A DNA stretch of 64,000 nt from Tomitella fengzijianii (GTDB taxonomy: Bacteria; Actinomycetota; Actinomycetes; Mycobacteriales; Mycobacteriaceae), in contig NZ_CP041765.1 of assembly GCF_007559025.1 (NCBI RefSeq), forward strand, positions 3,884,638-3,948,637, read 5' to 3'. Made by a program: the position numbers and the translations under genes. Position 1 is the stretch's first letter, and every line of letters begins with the position of its first letter. A model generated the notes under the pieces. It searched no databases. It saw only the letters and a list, made by a program, of their open reading frames with translations, and was not told the DNA's origin. Positions 16,749 to 25,863 of this stretch are shown here, in pieces.

Positions 16749-17869
16749 CACAGTGCGCCTCCCTTGCGTTGCTCGTCCTGGGTTCTGACGGCGTTGGCCC
16801 CCAAGAACTTCACCAGGATGAATGCGACTATGAAGATGATGATGAACACCAACGTCGATAGTGCCGACGCGCTGTTGAAGTTGCCCTGGCGCATGTCGGC
16901 GGTGACGAGGATCGACATCGTGGTGGTGGGCGAGGCGCCCGAGTCGCCGGTGAGGATCGCCGGCAGGTCGTACATGCGCAGCGCATCCATGGTGCGGAAG
17001 AGCACGGCCACCATCAGGGCCGGCTTGACCAGGGGCAGCGTGATCCGCGTGAACCGCTGCCACGCCGTGGCGCCGTCCACGCGCGCGGCCTCGTAGAGCT
17101 CGTTCGGGATCATCTGCAGGCCTGCCAGGATGAGCAGCGCCATGAACGGCGTCGTCTTCCACACGTCGGCGATGATCACCGCGAACCGCGAGGCCCACGG
17201 GTCCGTGGTCCACGCGATGGGCTGGCCGATGATCTTGTTGGCGATGCCGTCGGGCGCGAAGATGAACGCCCACAGCTTGGCGGTGACCGCGGTGGGGATG
17301 GCCCACGGGATGAGCACCGCCGCACGCAGCAAAGATCTGCCCAGGAACGAGCGGCCCATGACCGTCGCCATCCAGATGCCCAGCACCGTCTCCACCGAGA
17401 CGGTGATGACGGCGAAGAAGAAGGTGATCCCGACGGCCGGCCAGAAGTCGTGCCCCAGTGTGCCGGGGACGCACGACCACGCCCCGCCGCCGCAGTCGCC
17501 CAGCAGCCACGTCTTGTAGTTCGACAGCCCGGCGAAGCCGCCCTGCACGAACATCCCGGTATCGGGGTCGAGGCCCTTGTCCTGCTGGAACGACATGTAG
17601 GCGGCCCGCACCACCGGGTATCCGATGACCGCCGCCAGGACCACGACAGTGGGGCCGACGAACCAGATCAGGCGCTTGTCGAAACCCGCGACCCGCGACC
17701 GCAGCCGATCGAACACGCCCCCGCCGGGGCCGCCCTGGCCGCCGCCGTCGCTCTTACGGTCCGCGCCGCCGCCCCGGTGGGCGTGCTCGACGTCCGCACG
17801 GGCGCCGCGGCCGGAGTCGATGACTCCGGCCGCGGCCCGGGCGTCGTCTGCCTCGGCAGATCCAGCCAT
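16748..17869 (-). CDS. sugA: Trehalose-type ABC transporter permease SugA
   Basis: MalF-side permease, 373 aa. The first 60 residues are a Gly/Asp/Arg-rich cytosolic extension with no match I know; TM helices begin at RLIWFVGPTVVVLAAVIGY. The EAA loop is PNELYEAARVDGATAWQRF. A periplasmic loop between TM1 and TM2 contains two Cys (GDCGGGAWSCVPG), which could form a disulphide. The start at 17869 is 55 bp after lpqY, the gap holding a hairpin. A downstream GTG at the VFDRL position would remove the extension and cannot be excluded. Confidence 0.87.
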   Translation of the reverse strand: MAGSAEADDARAAAGVIDSGRGARADVEHAHRGGGADRKSDGGGQGGPGGGVFDRLRSRVAGFDKRLIWFVGPTVVVLAAVIGYPVVRAAYMSFQQDKGLDPDTGMFVQGGFAGLSNYKTWLLGDCGGGAWSCVPGTLGHDFWPAVGITFFFAVITVSVETVLGIWMATVMGRSFLGRSLLRAAVLIPWAIPTAVTAKLWAFIFAPDGIANKIIGQPIAWTTDPWASRFAVIIADVWKTTPFMALLILAGLQMIPNELYEAARVDGATAWQRFTRITLPLVKPALMVAVLFRTMDALRMYDLPAILTGDSGASPTTTMSILVTADMRQGNFNSASALSTLVFIIIFIVAFILVKFLGANAVRTQDEQRKGGAL

Positions 17870-17894
17870 CTTCTTCGTCGTCCCCGTTCTCGCC

Positions 17895-17916
17895 GATCAC
17901 CCCGCGCGGGGTGATC
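17895..17916 (-). promoter_or_regulatory. Stem-loop between lpqY and sugA
   Basis: Perfect palindrome GATCACCCCG-CG-CGGGGTGATC, extended by a bulged GCC/GGC pair. It lies nine bases after the lpqY stop and just before sugA. In ABC importer operons such hairpins often stabilise or partly terminate the binding-protein mRNA, giving more SBP than permease; that role is inferred here. Confidence 0.65.
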
Positions 17917-17924
17917 CGGCCTGG

Positions 17925-19214
17925 TTACTGACCGGCGTTCTTGATCACCGTCGAAATGTCGGTGACCGCCTGATCGATCGACTTGCCCGCGGTGAGCGAC
18001 GCGTAGACGTTGTCGCGGATGCCCTTGCTGACCTCGGAGTAGAACGGGGTCACGGGGCGCGGCTTCGCCGTCTCGAGCGCCTGCTTCAGCACCGGCATGT
18101 ACGGGTACTGCTCCGCCAGCGCCGGGTCGTCGTAGATCGAGGCGAGCACCGGCGGGAACGCGTTCTCGGCGAACGACATCTGGCTCTCCGGGCTCTCGAT
18201 GAAGCGGATGAAGTCCAGCGCCGTGCTCTTGGCCTTGGAGTTCGCGTTGATCGCCAGGTTGTATCCGCCCAGCGTGGACGCGCCCGGGCCGTTCTCGCCG
18301 ACGATCGGCGCCACGGCGAACTTGCCCTGCACCGCCGACTTCGGCTTGTCGCCGGTGCCGTCCGAGGCTGCGTTGTCGTACATGTACGGCCAGTTGGTGG
18401 CGTACATCGCCTCGCCGTTGACGAAGGCGTTGTTGGTGGCTTCCTCGTCGAAGCCGTTGGAGCGCTTCGCGATGACGCCGTTCTTGTAGCCGTCGACGAG
18501 CGCCGTCAGGCCCGCCTTGGCCTCCGGGGAGTCGACGGTGGGCGTCTTGCCGTCCGGTCCCACGACGGAGCCGCCCCAGGAGTTGATGAACTGGGTGGCG
18601 TTGACCGTCAGGCCCTCGTAGTTCTTCAGCTGGGTGACCATGCAGTCCACGCCGGCCGCCTTGGCCTTGTCGCAGCTTGCGGTGAGGTCGTCCCACGTGG
18701 CCGGGGCCTGCTCGACGAGGTCGGTGCGATAGTAGAGCAGCTGCGCGTTGGTGTTCTGCGGGCCCGCGTAGAGCTTGCCGTTGTAGGTGGCGCTCTCCAC
18801 GGTGGCCGGCAGGAGCTTGGAGGTGTCCAGCGCCAGGTCGCCCTCCAGCGGCGCGATCCACCCGTTGGCGGCGAACTCCGCGGTCCACGTGACATCCACG
18901 GCCATGACGTCGTAGTCGTCGTTGCCCGCCTGGAGCGACTGGACGAGCTTGTCGTGCTGGCCGTCGGCGTCGGCAGGCAGCTCCTTGAACTCCACCTGCT
19001 GGTCCGGGTGCGACTGGTTCCACTTCTCGATCAGCGGCTTGACCTTGCCGGCGTCGTTGGAGCCCATCGCGAAGGTGATGCTGCCGCTGCCGCCGTCGGA
19101 TCCCTCGCCGGTCGCGGACGAACTGCCCCCGTCGTCGCCGCTCGAGCAGCCGGCGAGTGCGATCGTGGCCGCAGCCGTCACCGCCACGACCGCCCGTGGA
19201 ATGTAAGAACGCAT
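17925..19214 (-). CDS. lpqY: Trehalose-binding lipoprotein LpqY
   Basis: Extracytoplasmic solute-binding lipoprotein of a CUT1 sugar importer, 429 aa. Lipobox ATIALAGC puts the lipidated Cys at residue 22, followed by a Ser/Gly/Asp linker and a two-lobe SBP fold starting at GSITFAMGSND. Internal landmarks YDVMAVDVTWTAEFAANGW and GGYNLAINANSKAK agree with LpqY, which recycles trehalose released during mycolate transfer. The ATG has GGGGAAAGG upstream. It follows sugC after 139 bp containing an operator-like inverted repeat, so it may have its own promoter. Confidence 0.85.
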   Translation of the reverse strand: MRSYIPRAVVAVTAAATIALAGCSSGDDGGSSSATGEGSDGGSGSITFAMGSNDAGKVKPLIEKWNQSHPDQQVEFKELPADADGQHDKLVQSLQAGNDDYDVMAVDVTWTAEFAANGWIAPLEGDLALDTSKLLPATVESATYNGKLYAGPQNTNAQLLYYRTDLVEQAPATWDDLTASCDKAKAAGVDCMVTQLKNYEGLTVNATQFINSWGGSVVGPDGKTPTVDSPEAKAGLTALVDGYKNGVIAKRSNGFDEEATNNAFVNGEAMYATNWPYMYDNAASDGTGDKPKSAVQGKFAVAPIVGENGPGASTLGGYNLAINANSKAKSTALDFIRFIESPESQMSFAENAFPPVLASIYDDPALAEQYPYMPVLKQALETAKPRPVTPFYSEVSKGIRDNVYASLTAGKSIDQAVTDISTVIKNAGQ

Positions 19215-19252
19215 GGTTCGCCTTTCCCCTTACCGAATTCCGTCGGCGCTAG

Positions 19253-19295
19253 CATGTCACGTCTGCGCGCGCCTGTCGCCGATTACTGTGACATG
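19253..19295. promoter_or_regulatory. Operator-like inverted repeat upstream of lpqY
   Basis: CATGTCAC (19253-19260) and GTGACATG (19288-19295) form a perfect 8-bp inverted repeat with 27 bp between, about 40-80 bp before the lpqY ATG. Arms separated by roughly three helical turns fit cooperative binding of a dimeric repressor or activator. No cognate regulator gene is adjacent apart from the XRE-type gene upstream of sugC. Confidence 0.5.
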
Positions 19296-19353
19296 ACTTA
19301 CCGGCCAAGGCGAAACCGGCCCGCGGTGGTCCGCCGTCCGCCGCGGGGCGGGG

Positions 19354-20496
19354 TCAGCCGACCCGCGCCCCGTCCGCCGCCGAGAACAAGTGGGTCTCGG
19401 CGGGGTCGAACGCCAGCGTCACCCGGTCCCCGCGCCGCGGCGGGGTGCGCCAGTCGGCCCGGGCCACCATCTGATGCGCCGGACCGGCCGCACCGGTTCC
19501 CGGAACCGCGCCTTCCGCGACCTGCGCGTCGGCACCGAGTCCGGCGATGTGCCCGTACATGTAGGCGTCGGCGCCCAGCTCCTCGACCACGTCCACGCTC
19601 AGTTCCAGCGTCACCCGGTCGCCCGCGCCCTCGGAGCCGACGGTGACGAAGTGCTCCGGCCGGATGCCCAGCACAAGCTCCCCGCCGGAGCGGTCCGCCG
19701 TCTCACGCTCCACAGGCACCACCGCGTCGCCCAGCCGAACCCCGCCGTCGACGACGGGAAGCCGCAGCAGGTTCATCGCGGGCGAGCCGATGAAGCCGGC
19801 CACGAACTCGTTGACCGGGCGGTTGTAGAGCTCGCGCGGCGGGGCGCACTGCTGCAGCACGCCGTCGCGCAGCACCGCCACCCGGTCGCCCATCGTCATG
19901 GCCTCCACCTGGTCATGGGTCACGTAGACCATCGTGGTGGCGAGTCGGCGCTGCAGGTCGGCGATCTGCGCGCGGGTCTGCACGCGCAGCTTGGCGTCGA
20001 GGTTGGACAGCGGCTCGTCCATGAGGAACACCTGCGGCTGGCGCACGATGGCCCGGCCCATCGCCACGCGCTGACGCTGCCCTCCGGAAAGCGCCTTGGG
20101 TTTGCGACCCAGGAACTCGGTGAGCCCCAGCAGCTCGGCGGTCTCGGCGACCCGCTTGGCGATCTCGGCCTTCGGGGTCTTCGCCAGCTTGAGCCCGAAA
20201 CCCATGTTCTCCGCCACCGACATGTGCGGGTACAGCGCATAGTTCTGGAACACCATCGCGACGTCGCGGTCCTTCGGCTGCAGGCCCGTGACGTCGCGGT
20301 CGCCGATGCTGATCCCGCCGGAGCTCACGTGCTCGAGCCCGGCCAGCATTCGCAGCGAGGTGGACTTGCCGCAGCCGGACGGACCGACGAGGACGAGCAG
20401 CTCGCCGTCGACGATCTCGAGGTCGAGCGCGTCGACGGCCGGGCGGTCCGAGCCCGGGAAGATGCACGACGCGCGCGCATAGGTCACTGAGGCCAT
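19354..20496 (-). CDS. sugC: Sugar ABC transporter ATPase SugC
   Basis: Nucleotide-binding subunit of the carbohydrate importer, 380 aa. Walker A is GPSGCGKST, the Q-loop [12 protein letters not shown], signature LSGGQRQRV, Walker [13 protein letters not shown] and the switch His in [12 protein letters not shown]-terminal MalK-type regulatory (TOBE) domain begins near residue 245 (LGIRPEHF). In M. tuberculosis sugC is the last gene of lpqY-sugABC; here it comes first, ahead of lpqY. A TAGCGT at 20560-20565 on the minus strand may be the operon's -10 element with a leader of about 60 nt. Confidence 0.9.
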   Translation of the reverse strand: MASVTYARASCIFPGSDRPAVDALDLEIVDGELLVLVGPSGCGKSTSLRMLAGLEHVSSGGISIGDRDVTGLQPKDRDVAMVFQNYALYPHMSVAENMGFGLKLAKTPKAEIAKRVAETAELLGLTEFLGRKPKALSGGQRQRVAMGRAIVRQPQVFLMDEPLSNLDAKLRVQTRAQIADLQRRLATTMVYVTHDQVEAMTMGDRVAVLRDGVLQQCAPPRELYNRPVNEFVAGFIGSPAMNLLRLPVVDGGVRLGDAVVPVERETADRSGGELVLGIRPEHFVTVGSEGAGDRVTLELSVDVVEELGADAYMYGHIAGLGADAQVAEGAVPGTGAAGPAHQMVARADWRTPPRRGDRVTLAFDPAETHLFSAADGARVG

Positions 20497-20588
20497 GGGT
20501 GGCGGTTCCCTTCACCGGCAGGAACGTGCCGGACGATCCGAGTAGAGGGTTGCGCCAGAACGCTAGCAGCCCCGCCCTCGCCGGCAGG

Positions 20589-21416
20589 TCATCCCGTGAA
20601 GACCCGCGCCGTCGCCGCATCCGCCGGATAGAACGATTCGATGGCGAGCTCGGACACCGTCACCTCGAGCGGCGTGCCGAACACCGTGGTGACGCTGAGC
20701 AGCGACAGCACGCCGGCGTCGGTACGCAGGCGCAGAGGGACGATGATCCCTTCGCCGACCGCGCAGTCGCCCGCGGCCGGGTCCGCCCCGCCCGGGCACG
20801 GATAGCCGCGCAGCTCGGCGTACAGCCGCTCGAGCCGCGCGTCCGCGGAGGCCTCGATCTCCTTGCCCAGACGGTGCAGCAGGTGCGACCGCCACTGGGC
20901 CAGGTTCGCGATGCGCGGGGCGAGGCCGTCGGGGTGCAGGCTCAACCGCAACACGTTGACCGGCGGCTCCAGCAACGAAGGATCAGCGACACCGGCCAGC
21001 AGCGGGGTCAGCGCATCGTTGGCGTCCACGAGCTCCCATCCGCGATCCACCACGAGCGCCGGATACGGCTCGTGGACCTTGAGGATGTGGGCGATGGCAT
21101 CGCACACCGCGGCCATCGGCGGGTCGGCCAGCCCGCGCTCCGGATAGGCGGGCGCGTACCCGCCGGTCAACAGCAACGTGTTGCGTTCACGCAGCGGCAC
21201 CTCCAGGGCATCGCACAGTGTCACGATCATCGACGCCGTGGGATTGGACCGTCCGGTTTCGACGAAGCTGACGTGCCGGGTCGACACCTCGGCGCGCAGC
21301 GCCAGCTCCACCTGGGTGAGCCCTCGGCGCAGGCGCCACCCGCGCAGAAGATCGCCCAGGGCGGCGGTCTGCGGCGGCTCCGGGGTGTGCGGGTGGTCCG
21401 AGGCGATCTGCACCAT
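20589..21416 (-). CDS. XRE-family regulator with MmyB-like ligand-binding domain
   Basis: A 275-aa regulator. The N-terminal Cro/C1-type HTH reads LGDLLRGWRLRRGLTQ, then VSTRHVSFVETGRSNP. The rest matches the MmyB-like PAS-type domain (VDRGWELVDANDA, NVLRLSLHPDGLAPRI), which in structures binds fatty-acid-like ligands. Start: an ATG at 21416 lies seven bases after TAGCGT, giving a leaderless mRNA; a GTG two codons upstream is less likely. It is divergent from the hotdog thioesterase and precedes sugC on the same strand, so it may act on either (inference). Confidence 0.85.
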   Translation of the reverse strand: MVQIASDHPHTPEPPQTAALGDLLRGWRLRRGLTQVELALRAEVSTRHVSFVETGRSNPTASMIVTLCDALEVPLRERNTLLLTGGYAPAYPERGLADPPMAAVCDAIAHILKVHEPYPALVVDRGWELVDANDALTPLLAGVADPSLLEPPVNVLRLSLHPDGLAPRIANLAQWRSHLLHRLGKEIEASADARLERLYAELRGYPCPGGADPAAGDCAVGEGIIVPLRLRTDAGVLSLLSVTTVFGTPLEVTVSELAIESFYPADAATARVFTG

Positions 21417-21423
21417 GACCACG

Positions 21424-21429
21424 ACGCTA
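21424..21429 (-). promoter_or_regulatory. Leaderless -10 element of the XRE-type gene
   Basis: TAGCGT on the minus strand, exactly seven bases before the ATG at 21416. Confidence 0.5.
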
Positions 21430-21541
21430 TGCCGCGGCGCATCCGCCCGTTATGACCTCCGGGGTAATCGACGCCGTGACCTCCGCACCGCAGAATCGGA
21501 CGTACCCGCCGGAACGCGGCAGGGCAACCGAGGAGGACTTC

Positions 21542-21943
21542 ATGGCCGACACACTGTCCGATGAGCAGATGCGCGGGCTCATGCCGCTCGCCGCGCACCT
21601 CGGCATGGAGTTGATGGAGGCCTCGCCGGAGCGGGTAGTGGCCCGGGTGCGGCACGCGCCGGAGCTGTGCACCGCAGGCGGAATGCTGCACGGCGGCACC
21701 ATCATGGCGCTGGCGGACAGCGCCGGGGCCGTCGCCGCGTTCCTCAACCTGCCCGAGGGCGCCTCGACCTCCACCACGTCATCCAGCACAGTGTTCCTGC
21801 GCGGGGTGTCCGGCGGGGCCGTCACCGCGATGGCGCGCCCGCTGCACGTGGGGCGCAGGACCATCGCGGTCGTCGTCGAGGTGGCCGACGACCAAGGGCG
21901 CGCGGTGGCGCAGGTCACGCAGTCGCAGGCCGTGTTGTCCTGA
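21542..21943 (+). CDS. Hotdog-fold acyl-CoA thioesterase (PaaI/DUF4442-like)
   Basis: A 133-aa single hotdog domain of the PaaI/YbgC class that hydrolyses acyl- or aryl-CoA. The signature ELCTAGGMLHGGTIMALADSAG contains the usual HGG motif, followed by the strand SSSTVFLRGV. Length is typical of the family. The ATG is preceded by CCGAGGAGGAC. It is divergent from an MmyB-type regulator whose ligand class is fatty-acid-like, so control of the thioesterase by that regulator is plausible but unproven. Confidence 0.82.
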   Translation: MADTLSDEQMRGLMPLAAHLGMELMEASPERVVARVRHAPELCTAGGMLHGGTIMALADSAGAVAAFLNLPEGASTSTTSSSTVFLRGVSGGAVTAMARPLHVGRRTIAVVVEVADDQGRAVAQVTQSQAVLS

Positions 21944-22033
21944 ACCCGCGCCCCGCTCCTGGTCACCGCGCATAGCACCCGGCACCGGGGGCCTGGCCGG
22001 GATTCGGAAGGCAGGCGGCCCGGAGGCTCTGGC

Positions 22034-22039
22034 TACCCT
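22034..22039 (+). promoter_or_regulatory. Leaderless -10 element of aftA
   Basis: TACCCT, seven bases before the GTG start at 22047. Confidence 0.5.
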
Positions 22040-22046
22040 CGTCACC

Positions 22047-23969
22047 GTGCCTTCGACCCACACGACCCGCGCGACGACGATCCTGCGGGCGGACCGCCGC
22101 CTGCCCGTCGTCGCGCAGCTCGCCGGCGCGGTGATCGTGGCCGCGGCGGTCAGCGCCGGGTACCAGGCCGCGTACCGGCGCTTGCATTTCCCGCTGCCGT
22201 CCGAGGTGCCGACGGTCGTCGCCTCCCTCGTCACCATCGCCGTCACGGCCTGCATCGCCGGGGCGGTGCTCGCGCGCCGACGCCGCCTGATCGCGGCCTG
22301 CGGCTGGGTCCTGCCCGCACTGCTGAGCACCGCGATCCAGTCGTGGCTGCTGACGGGCACGAAGTTCTACATGAACGGACTCGGCGGCGACCAGCAGTTC
22401 CGCACCGCGTTCCTCACCCGGATGACCGACTCGCCGGCGCTCGCCGACGCGGTCTACCCCGACCTGCCGCCCTACTATTCGCCGGCCTGGTTCTGGGTCG
22501 GCGGGCGGCTGGCCGACGTCACCGGGATCCCCGGCTGGGAGTTCTACAAGATCTGGTCGATCCTCACCCTCGCCGTGGCGGCGGCGCTGGCCCACGTCCT
22601 GTGGTCGCGGGTGGTCCGGCCATCCACGGCCCTGATCCTGGCGCTGGTCACCGCGCTGGTCGGGCTGCAGACCGACGCCTACTCGCCGTACTCGTGGATC
22701 CTGGTGGCCCTGGCCCCGCCGCTGGCCGTGCTGGCCCTGCGCACGGCCCGCCGGCTCCTCCGCGACGGGCGCCTCGACGTGGGCGCGTGCGCGGGGATCG
22801 GCGTGTTCGTGGGGATCGCGTCGATCACGCACGCGCTCTACGCCGGGGTCGCCGCGCTGTTCCTCGTGGCCGCGGTGGCGGCGGTGGCGCTGCGGGCGCG
22901 GACCCGGGCGCGCACGCATCTGCCGCAGTTCCTGCGCGGCGCCGGGATCGCCGTGGTCTCGGCGCTGCCGTTCGTGGCGGTGGTGTGGGTCCCGTACCTC
23001 CTGGCGTCGAGCCCGCTCGACCCCGACAGCACGGCGGCGAAGTTCCTGCCGGAGATCGGCGCCCGCATCCCCACCCCCGTCTTCGACGCCACGCCCATCG
23101 GGGTGCTGTGCGCCGTCGGCCTGGGCTGGCTGATCGTGCGCGCCCGGCGCGACGTGGTCGCCACAGGGCTGGCGATCGCCGTCGGCACCGCATTCTTCTG
23201 GTACGCGCTGTCTTTCCTGGCTCCGCTGGTGTCGACAACGCTGCTCGCGTTCCGCCTGGAGCCGCTGCTGGTCCTCGCGCTGGCCTGCGCCGGCGTGCTC
23301 GGGATCCGCGACGCGGCGGCGCTCGCCCGTCGACGCGTGCGCGATCCGGGGCGCCGCTCGCGGGCGGCGGAACGGGCACGCGTCGTCACGGCGGTCGTCG
23401 CCGCGTTCGCCGTCCTGGCCACCCTGCACGTGGCCTACCAGGTTCGCTACGTGCATCCCGATTGGGACCAGGCCGCGCTGAACACTCCGGGCCCCGACGG
23501 CGTGATCGCCGAGGGCACCGAGCTGCAACGCACCGCGGGCGGGCCGTCCGCCGACGAGATCCGCGACGCCATCGCCGCGCTTTCCGGCGGGCAGGACCCG
23601 AGCGACCTGGTCGCCCTCACCGACGTCCACTCCCTGCTGGCGTTCTACCCGTACCGCGGCTTCCAAACCGTGACGTCCGCCTACGCCAACCCCAAGGCCG
23701 GTTTCGCCGACCGCAACGCCCTCATCCGGGACTGGGCGAAGGCCGGCGACGGGCTGGCCGCGGCGCTCGACGCCTCTCCCGTGCGGGCCCCGGACGTGTT
23801 CGTCCTCAGCCGCACCCCGCAGGGCTGGGTGTACAGCCTGTCGGTCTCGCGGCTGCCCCGCGAGCCCGGTGACGTCGGTGAGCCGGTGGTCTTCGCGCCG
23901 TCCGCCTTCGACCCGGAGCACTTCGCTGTGCAAGAGGTGGGGCATCTGGCTGTCGCCGTGCGGCGGTGA
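22047..23969 (+). CDS. aftA: Galactan 5-O-arabinofuranosyltransferase AftA
   Basis: Polytopic GT-C enzyme that transfers the first arabinofuranose from decaprenyl-phosphoryl arabinose to the galactan of arabinogalactan. It has 640 aa: about eleven TM helices in the first 470 residues and a soluble C-terminal domain on the outer face. The family stretch GLGGDQQFRTAFLTRMTDSP, with its acidic residue in the first outer loop, is clear, as are AWFWVGGR and, in the C-terminal part, DVHSLLAFYPYRGFQ. It is away from an emb cluster, where aftA normally sits. The GTG start follows TACCCT by seven bases, so translation is probably leaderless. Confidence 0.92.
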   Translation: MPSTHTTRATTILRADRRLPVVAQLAGAVIVAAAVSAGYQAAYRRLHFPLPSEVPTVVASLVTIAVTACIAGAVLARRRRLIAACGWVLPALLSTAIQSWLLTGTKFYMNGLGGDQQFRTAFLTRMTDSPALADAVYPDLPPYYSPAWFWVGGRLADVTGIPGWEFYKIWSILTLAVAAALAHVLWSRVVRPSTALILALVTALVGLQTDAYSPYSWILVALAPPLAVLALRTARRLLRDGRLDVGACAGIGVFVGIASITHALYAGVAALFLVAAVAAVALRARTRARTHLPQFLRGAGIAVVSALPFVAVVWVPYLLASSPLDPDSTAAKFLPEIGARIPTPVFDATPIGVLCAVGLGWLIVRARRDVVATGLAIAVGTAFFWYALSFLAPLVSTTLLAFRLEPLLVLALACAGVLGIRDAAALARRRVRDPGRRSRAAERARVVTAVVAAFAVLATLHVAYQVRYVHPDWDQAALNTPGPDGVIAEGTELQRTAGGPSADEIRDAIAALSGGQDPSDLVALTDVHSLLAFYPYRGFQTVTSAYANPKAGFADRNALIRDWAKAGDGLAAALDASPVRAPDVFVLSRTPQGWVYSLSVSRLPREPGDVGEPVVFAPSAFDPEHFAVQEVGHLAVAVRR

Positions 23970-24091
23970 TGGGTCGCACATCTACCATCCCACCGCCGAG
24001 CGTATGCGCGACCCGCCGGATTCAGCGCGATCGCGGCGGTTTGTGCATACAGTCGTGGTGACCGCACACCCGATACCTCGGAGGTCAGCCC

Positions 24092-24901
24092 ATGACGGAT
24101 CGCCCCATCCGCATCGGAGTGCAGCTCCAACCGCAGCACGCCCCCCGCTACGAGCTGATCCGCGACGCCGTACTGCGCGCCGAGGACGCCGGCGTGGACA
24201 TCGCGTTCAACTGGGACCACTTCTTCCCCCTGTACCCCGACGCGCAGGGCAACACCGACGGCCCGCACTTCGAGTGCTGGACGATGCTGGGCGCCTGGGC
24301 CGAACAGACCGAGCGCATCGAGATCGGCGCACTGGTCACCGGCGGCGGGTACCGCAACCCGGACCTGCTGGCGGACATGGCGCGCACCGTCGACCACATG
24401 AGCGGCGGGCGGCTCATCCTCGGCATCGGCGCCGGTTGGTTCGCCAAGGACTACGAGGCGTACGGCTACGAGTTCGGCACCAAGGGCTCGCGCATCGACC
24501 TGCTGGGGGACAACCTGGACCGCATCGCGGCGCGGCTGCCCCGCCTGGACCCGCCGCCCACGCGCGCCATCCCGGTGCTCATCGGCGGGGGAGGGCTGCG
24601 CAAGACGCTCCGGCACGTGGCCCGGCACGCGGACATCTGGCATTCGTTCGCCGATCCGGACGGCTACCCGGAGAAGCTCGACGCCCTGAACCGGCACTGC
24701 GCCGACGTGGGCAGGAACCCGGCCGAGATCGAGCGATCTGTACCGTGGCCGGCCGCCTCCGACGACGGCCACACACCCGAGCAACGGGCGGATCAGCTGG
24801 TGGCGCAGGGCGCGACGCTGTTCACCGTCGCCTCCGGCGGCCCCGAATACGACTTCAGCGAGCTCCGGCAGGCGCTCGCCTGGCGGGATTCGCGGGCCTG
24901 A
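24092..24901 (+). CDS. LLM-class F420-dependent oxidoreductase
   Basis: A 269-aa luciferase-like TIM-barrel oxidoreductase, of the short subgroup often annotated as TIGR03560- or MSMEG-type F420 enzymes. Landmarks are RIGVQLQPQHAP, FNWDHFFPLY (the first sheet motif), GALVTGGGYRNPDLLADMA and GRLILGIGAGWFAKDYEAYG. The substrate is unknown. The ATG has GGAGGT at good spacing. It is a single gene converging on an alpha/beta hydrolase 27 bp away. Confidence 0.83.
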   Translation: MTDRPIRIGVQLQPQHAPRYELIRDAVLRAEDAGVDIAFNWDHFFPLYPDAQGNTDGPHFECWTMLGAWAEQTERIEIGALVTGGGYRNPDLLADMARTVDHMSGGRLILGIGAGWFAKDYEAYGYEFGTKGSRIDLLGDNLDRIAARLPRLDPPPTRAIPVLIGGGGLRKTLRHVARHADIWHSFADPDGYPEKLDALNRHCADVGRNPAEIERSVPWPAASDDGHTPEQRADQLVAQGATLFTVASGGPEYDFSELRQALAWRDSRA

Positions 24902-24928
24902 TTCTGCCCGCCGCTCGGACTCGCGGCG

Positions 24929-25756
24929 TCAGCTCGCAGGGCGGGCGTGCGCACCCGACGCGCCGCGCGGCACCGTCGGCCCCGCGCTCCCGGCGAGCAG
25001 GATGGACGCCACCAGCTGCGGGTTGTCCCACATCGGCACGTGGCCGACGCCGGGGACGATCGTCACCTCGGCCTGCGGGAAGACGCCGCGCACCCGTTTG
25101 GCCTCGTAGCAGGGGAGCACCAGGTCTCGCCGCCCCCAGGCGACGGTGACCGGCACCGACTGGTCCACCGGCCGGGTGAACGAGAAGTCCGCGTTGAGGC
25201 CCCGGTCGATGACCTTGTTGCTGAGCAGGCTCGCCGCGTCGATCCGCGCCGTCGCCGCGGGCACGCGCCACGGGTGCGACATGAACACGCCCATGCCCAC
25301 CGACTTTCCGACGGGGTTGCCGACGAAGGCGTCGCGCGCCCCGCCCATCCGGCGCGTCGCCCAGCGCAGGGCGCGGAACGTGTTGACCGTCCGGGCCTGG
25401 TCGAGCGCGTTGGCGAAGAAGCCCGCGGGAGACAGGCCGGTGGCCGACGCGACCTCGCCCCGCGCGGCCGCCTCCAGTGCGAACCAGCCGCCCAGCGAGT
25501 TGCCGGCCACGTGCACCTTCTCGTCCGGTGCGATCTCGCGGAGGAAGTCCACGGCGAGGTCCATCCCGATCTGCAGCGGGTTCGCCCCCGCTGGCATCTC
25601 CGGGGAGTCGCCGTGCCCGGGCAGGTCCACGGTGACCACGCGGCGGTGCCGGGCGAGCAGGTCCACCACCGGGTCCCAGGCGTGCCGCCGGTGGATGACG
25701 CCGTGCACCAGCACCAGGGTGGGGCCTTCGCCGCGGATGTCGTAAGCCAGCTCCAT
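24929..25756 (-). CDS. Alpha/beta-hydrolase
   Basis: A 275-aa alpha/beta-hydrolase fold enzyme. The oxyanion motif is VLVHGVIHRR, the nucleophile Ser lies in GNSLGGW, an acidic candidate in AWGRRDLVLP and the catalytic His in GVGHVPMWD. The substrate cannot be predicted. The start at 25756 is chosen because homology begins at MELAYDIRGEG; it is preceded directly by ACTAAGGGG, so it may be leaderless. The longer reading frame back to 25843 has no supporting signal. It is divergent from marR with a 106-bp gap. Confidence 0.8.
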   Translation of the reverse strand: MELAYDIRGEGPTLVLVHGVIHRRHAWDPVVDLLARHRRVVTVDLPGHGDSPEMPAGANPLQIGMDLAVDFLREIAPDEKVHVAGNSLGGWFALEAAARGEVASATGLSPAGFFANALDQARTVNTFRALRWATRRMGGARDAFVGNPVGKSVGMGVFMSHPWRVPAATARIDAASLLSNKVIDRGLNADFSFTRPVDQSVPVTVAWGRRDLVLPCYEAKRVRGVFPQAEVTIVPGVGHVPMWDNPQLVASILLAGSAGPTVPRGASGAHARPAS

Positions 25757-25844
25757 CCCCTTAGTGTGACCCACGTTCACGCCTACAGCAAGATGGACGT
25801 GTGACCGATGCCACCGGGACTCGGCTTTGGCCCGCCGGGTCATT

Positions 25845-25863
25845 TAGTTAGACTTACTAACTA
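25845..25863. promoter_or_regulatory. MarR operator overlapping a leaderless start
   Basis: TAGTTAG-ACTTA-CTAACTA is a perfect 7-bp inverted repeat with a 5-bp centre. It ends at the A of the marR ATG and contains the probable -10 element TAGACT (25849-25854, eight bases before the ATG). Dimer binding here would block RNA polymerase, so marR and the coupled MFS gene are probably autoregulated. Confidence 0.75.
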
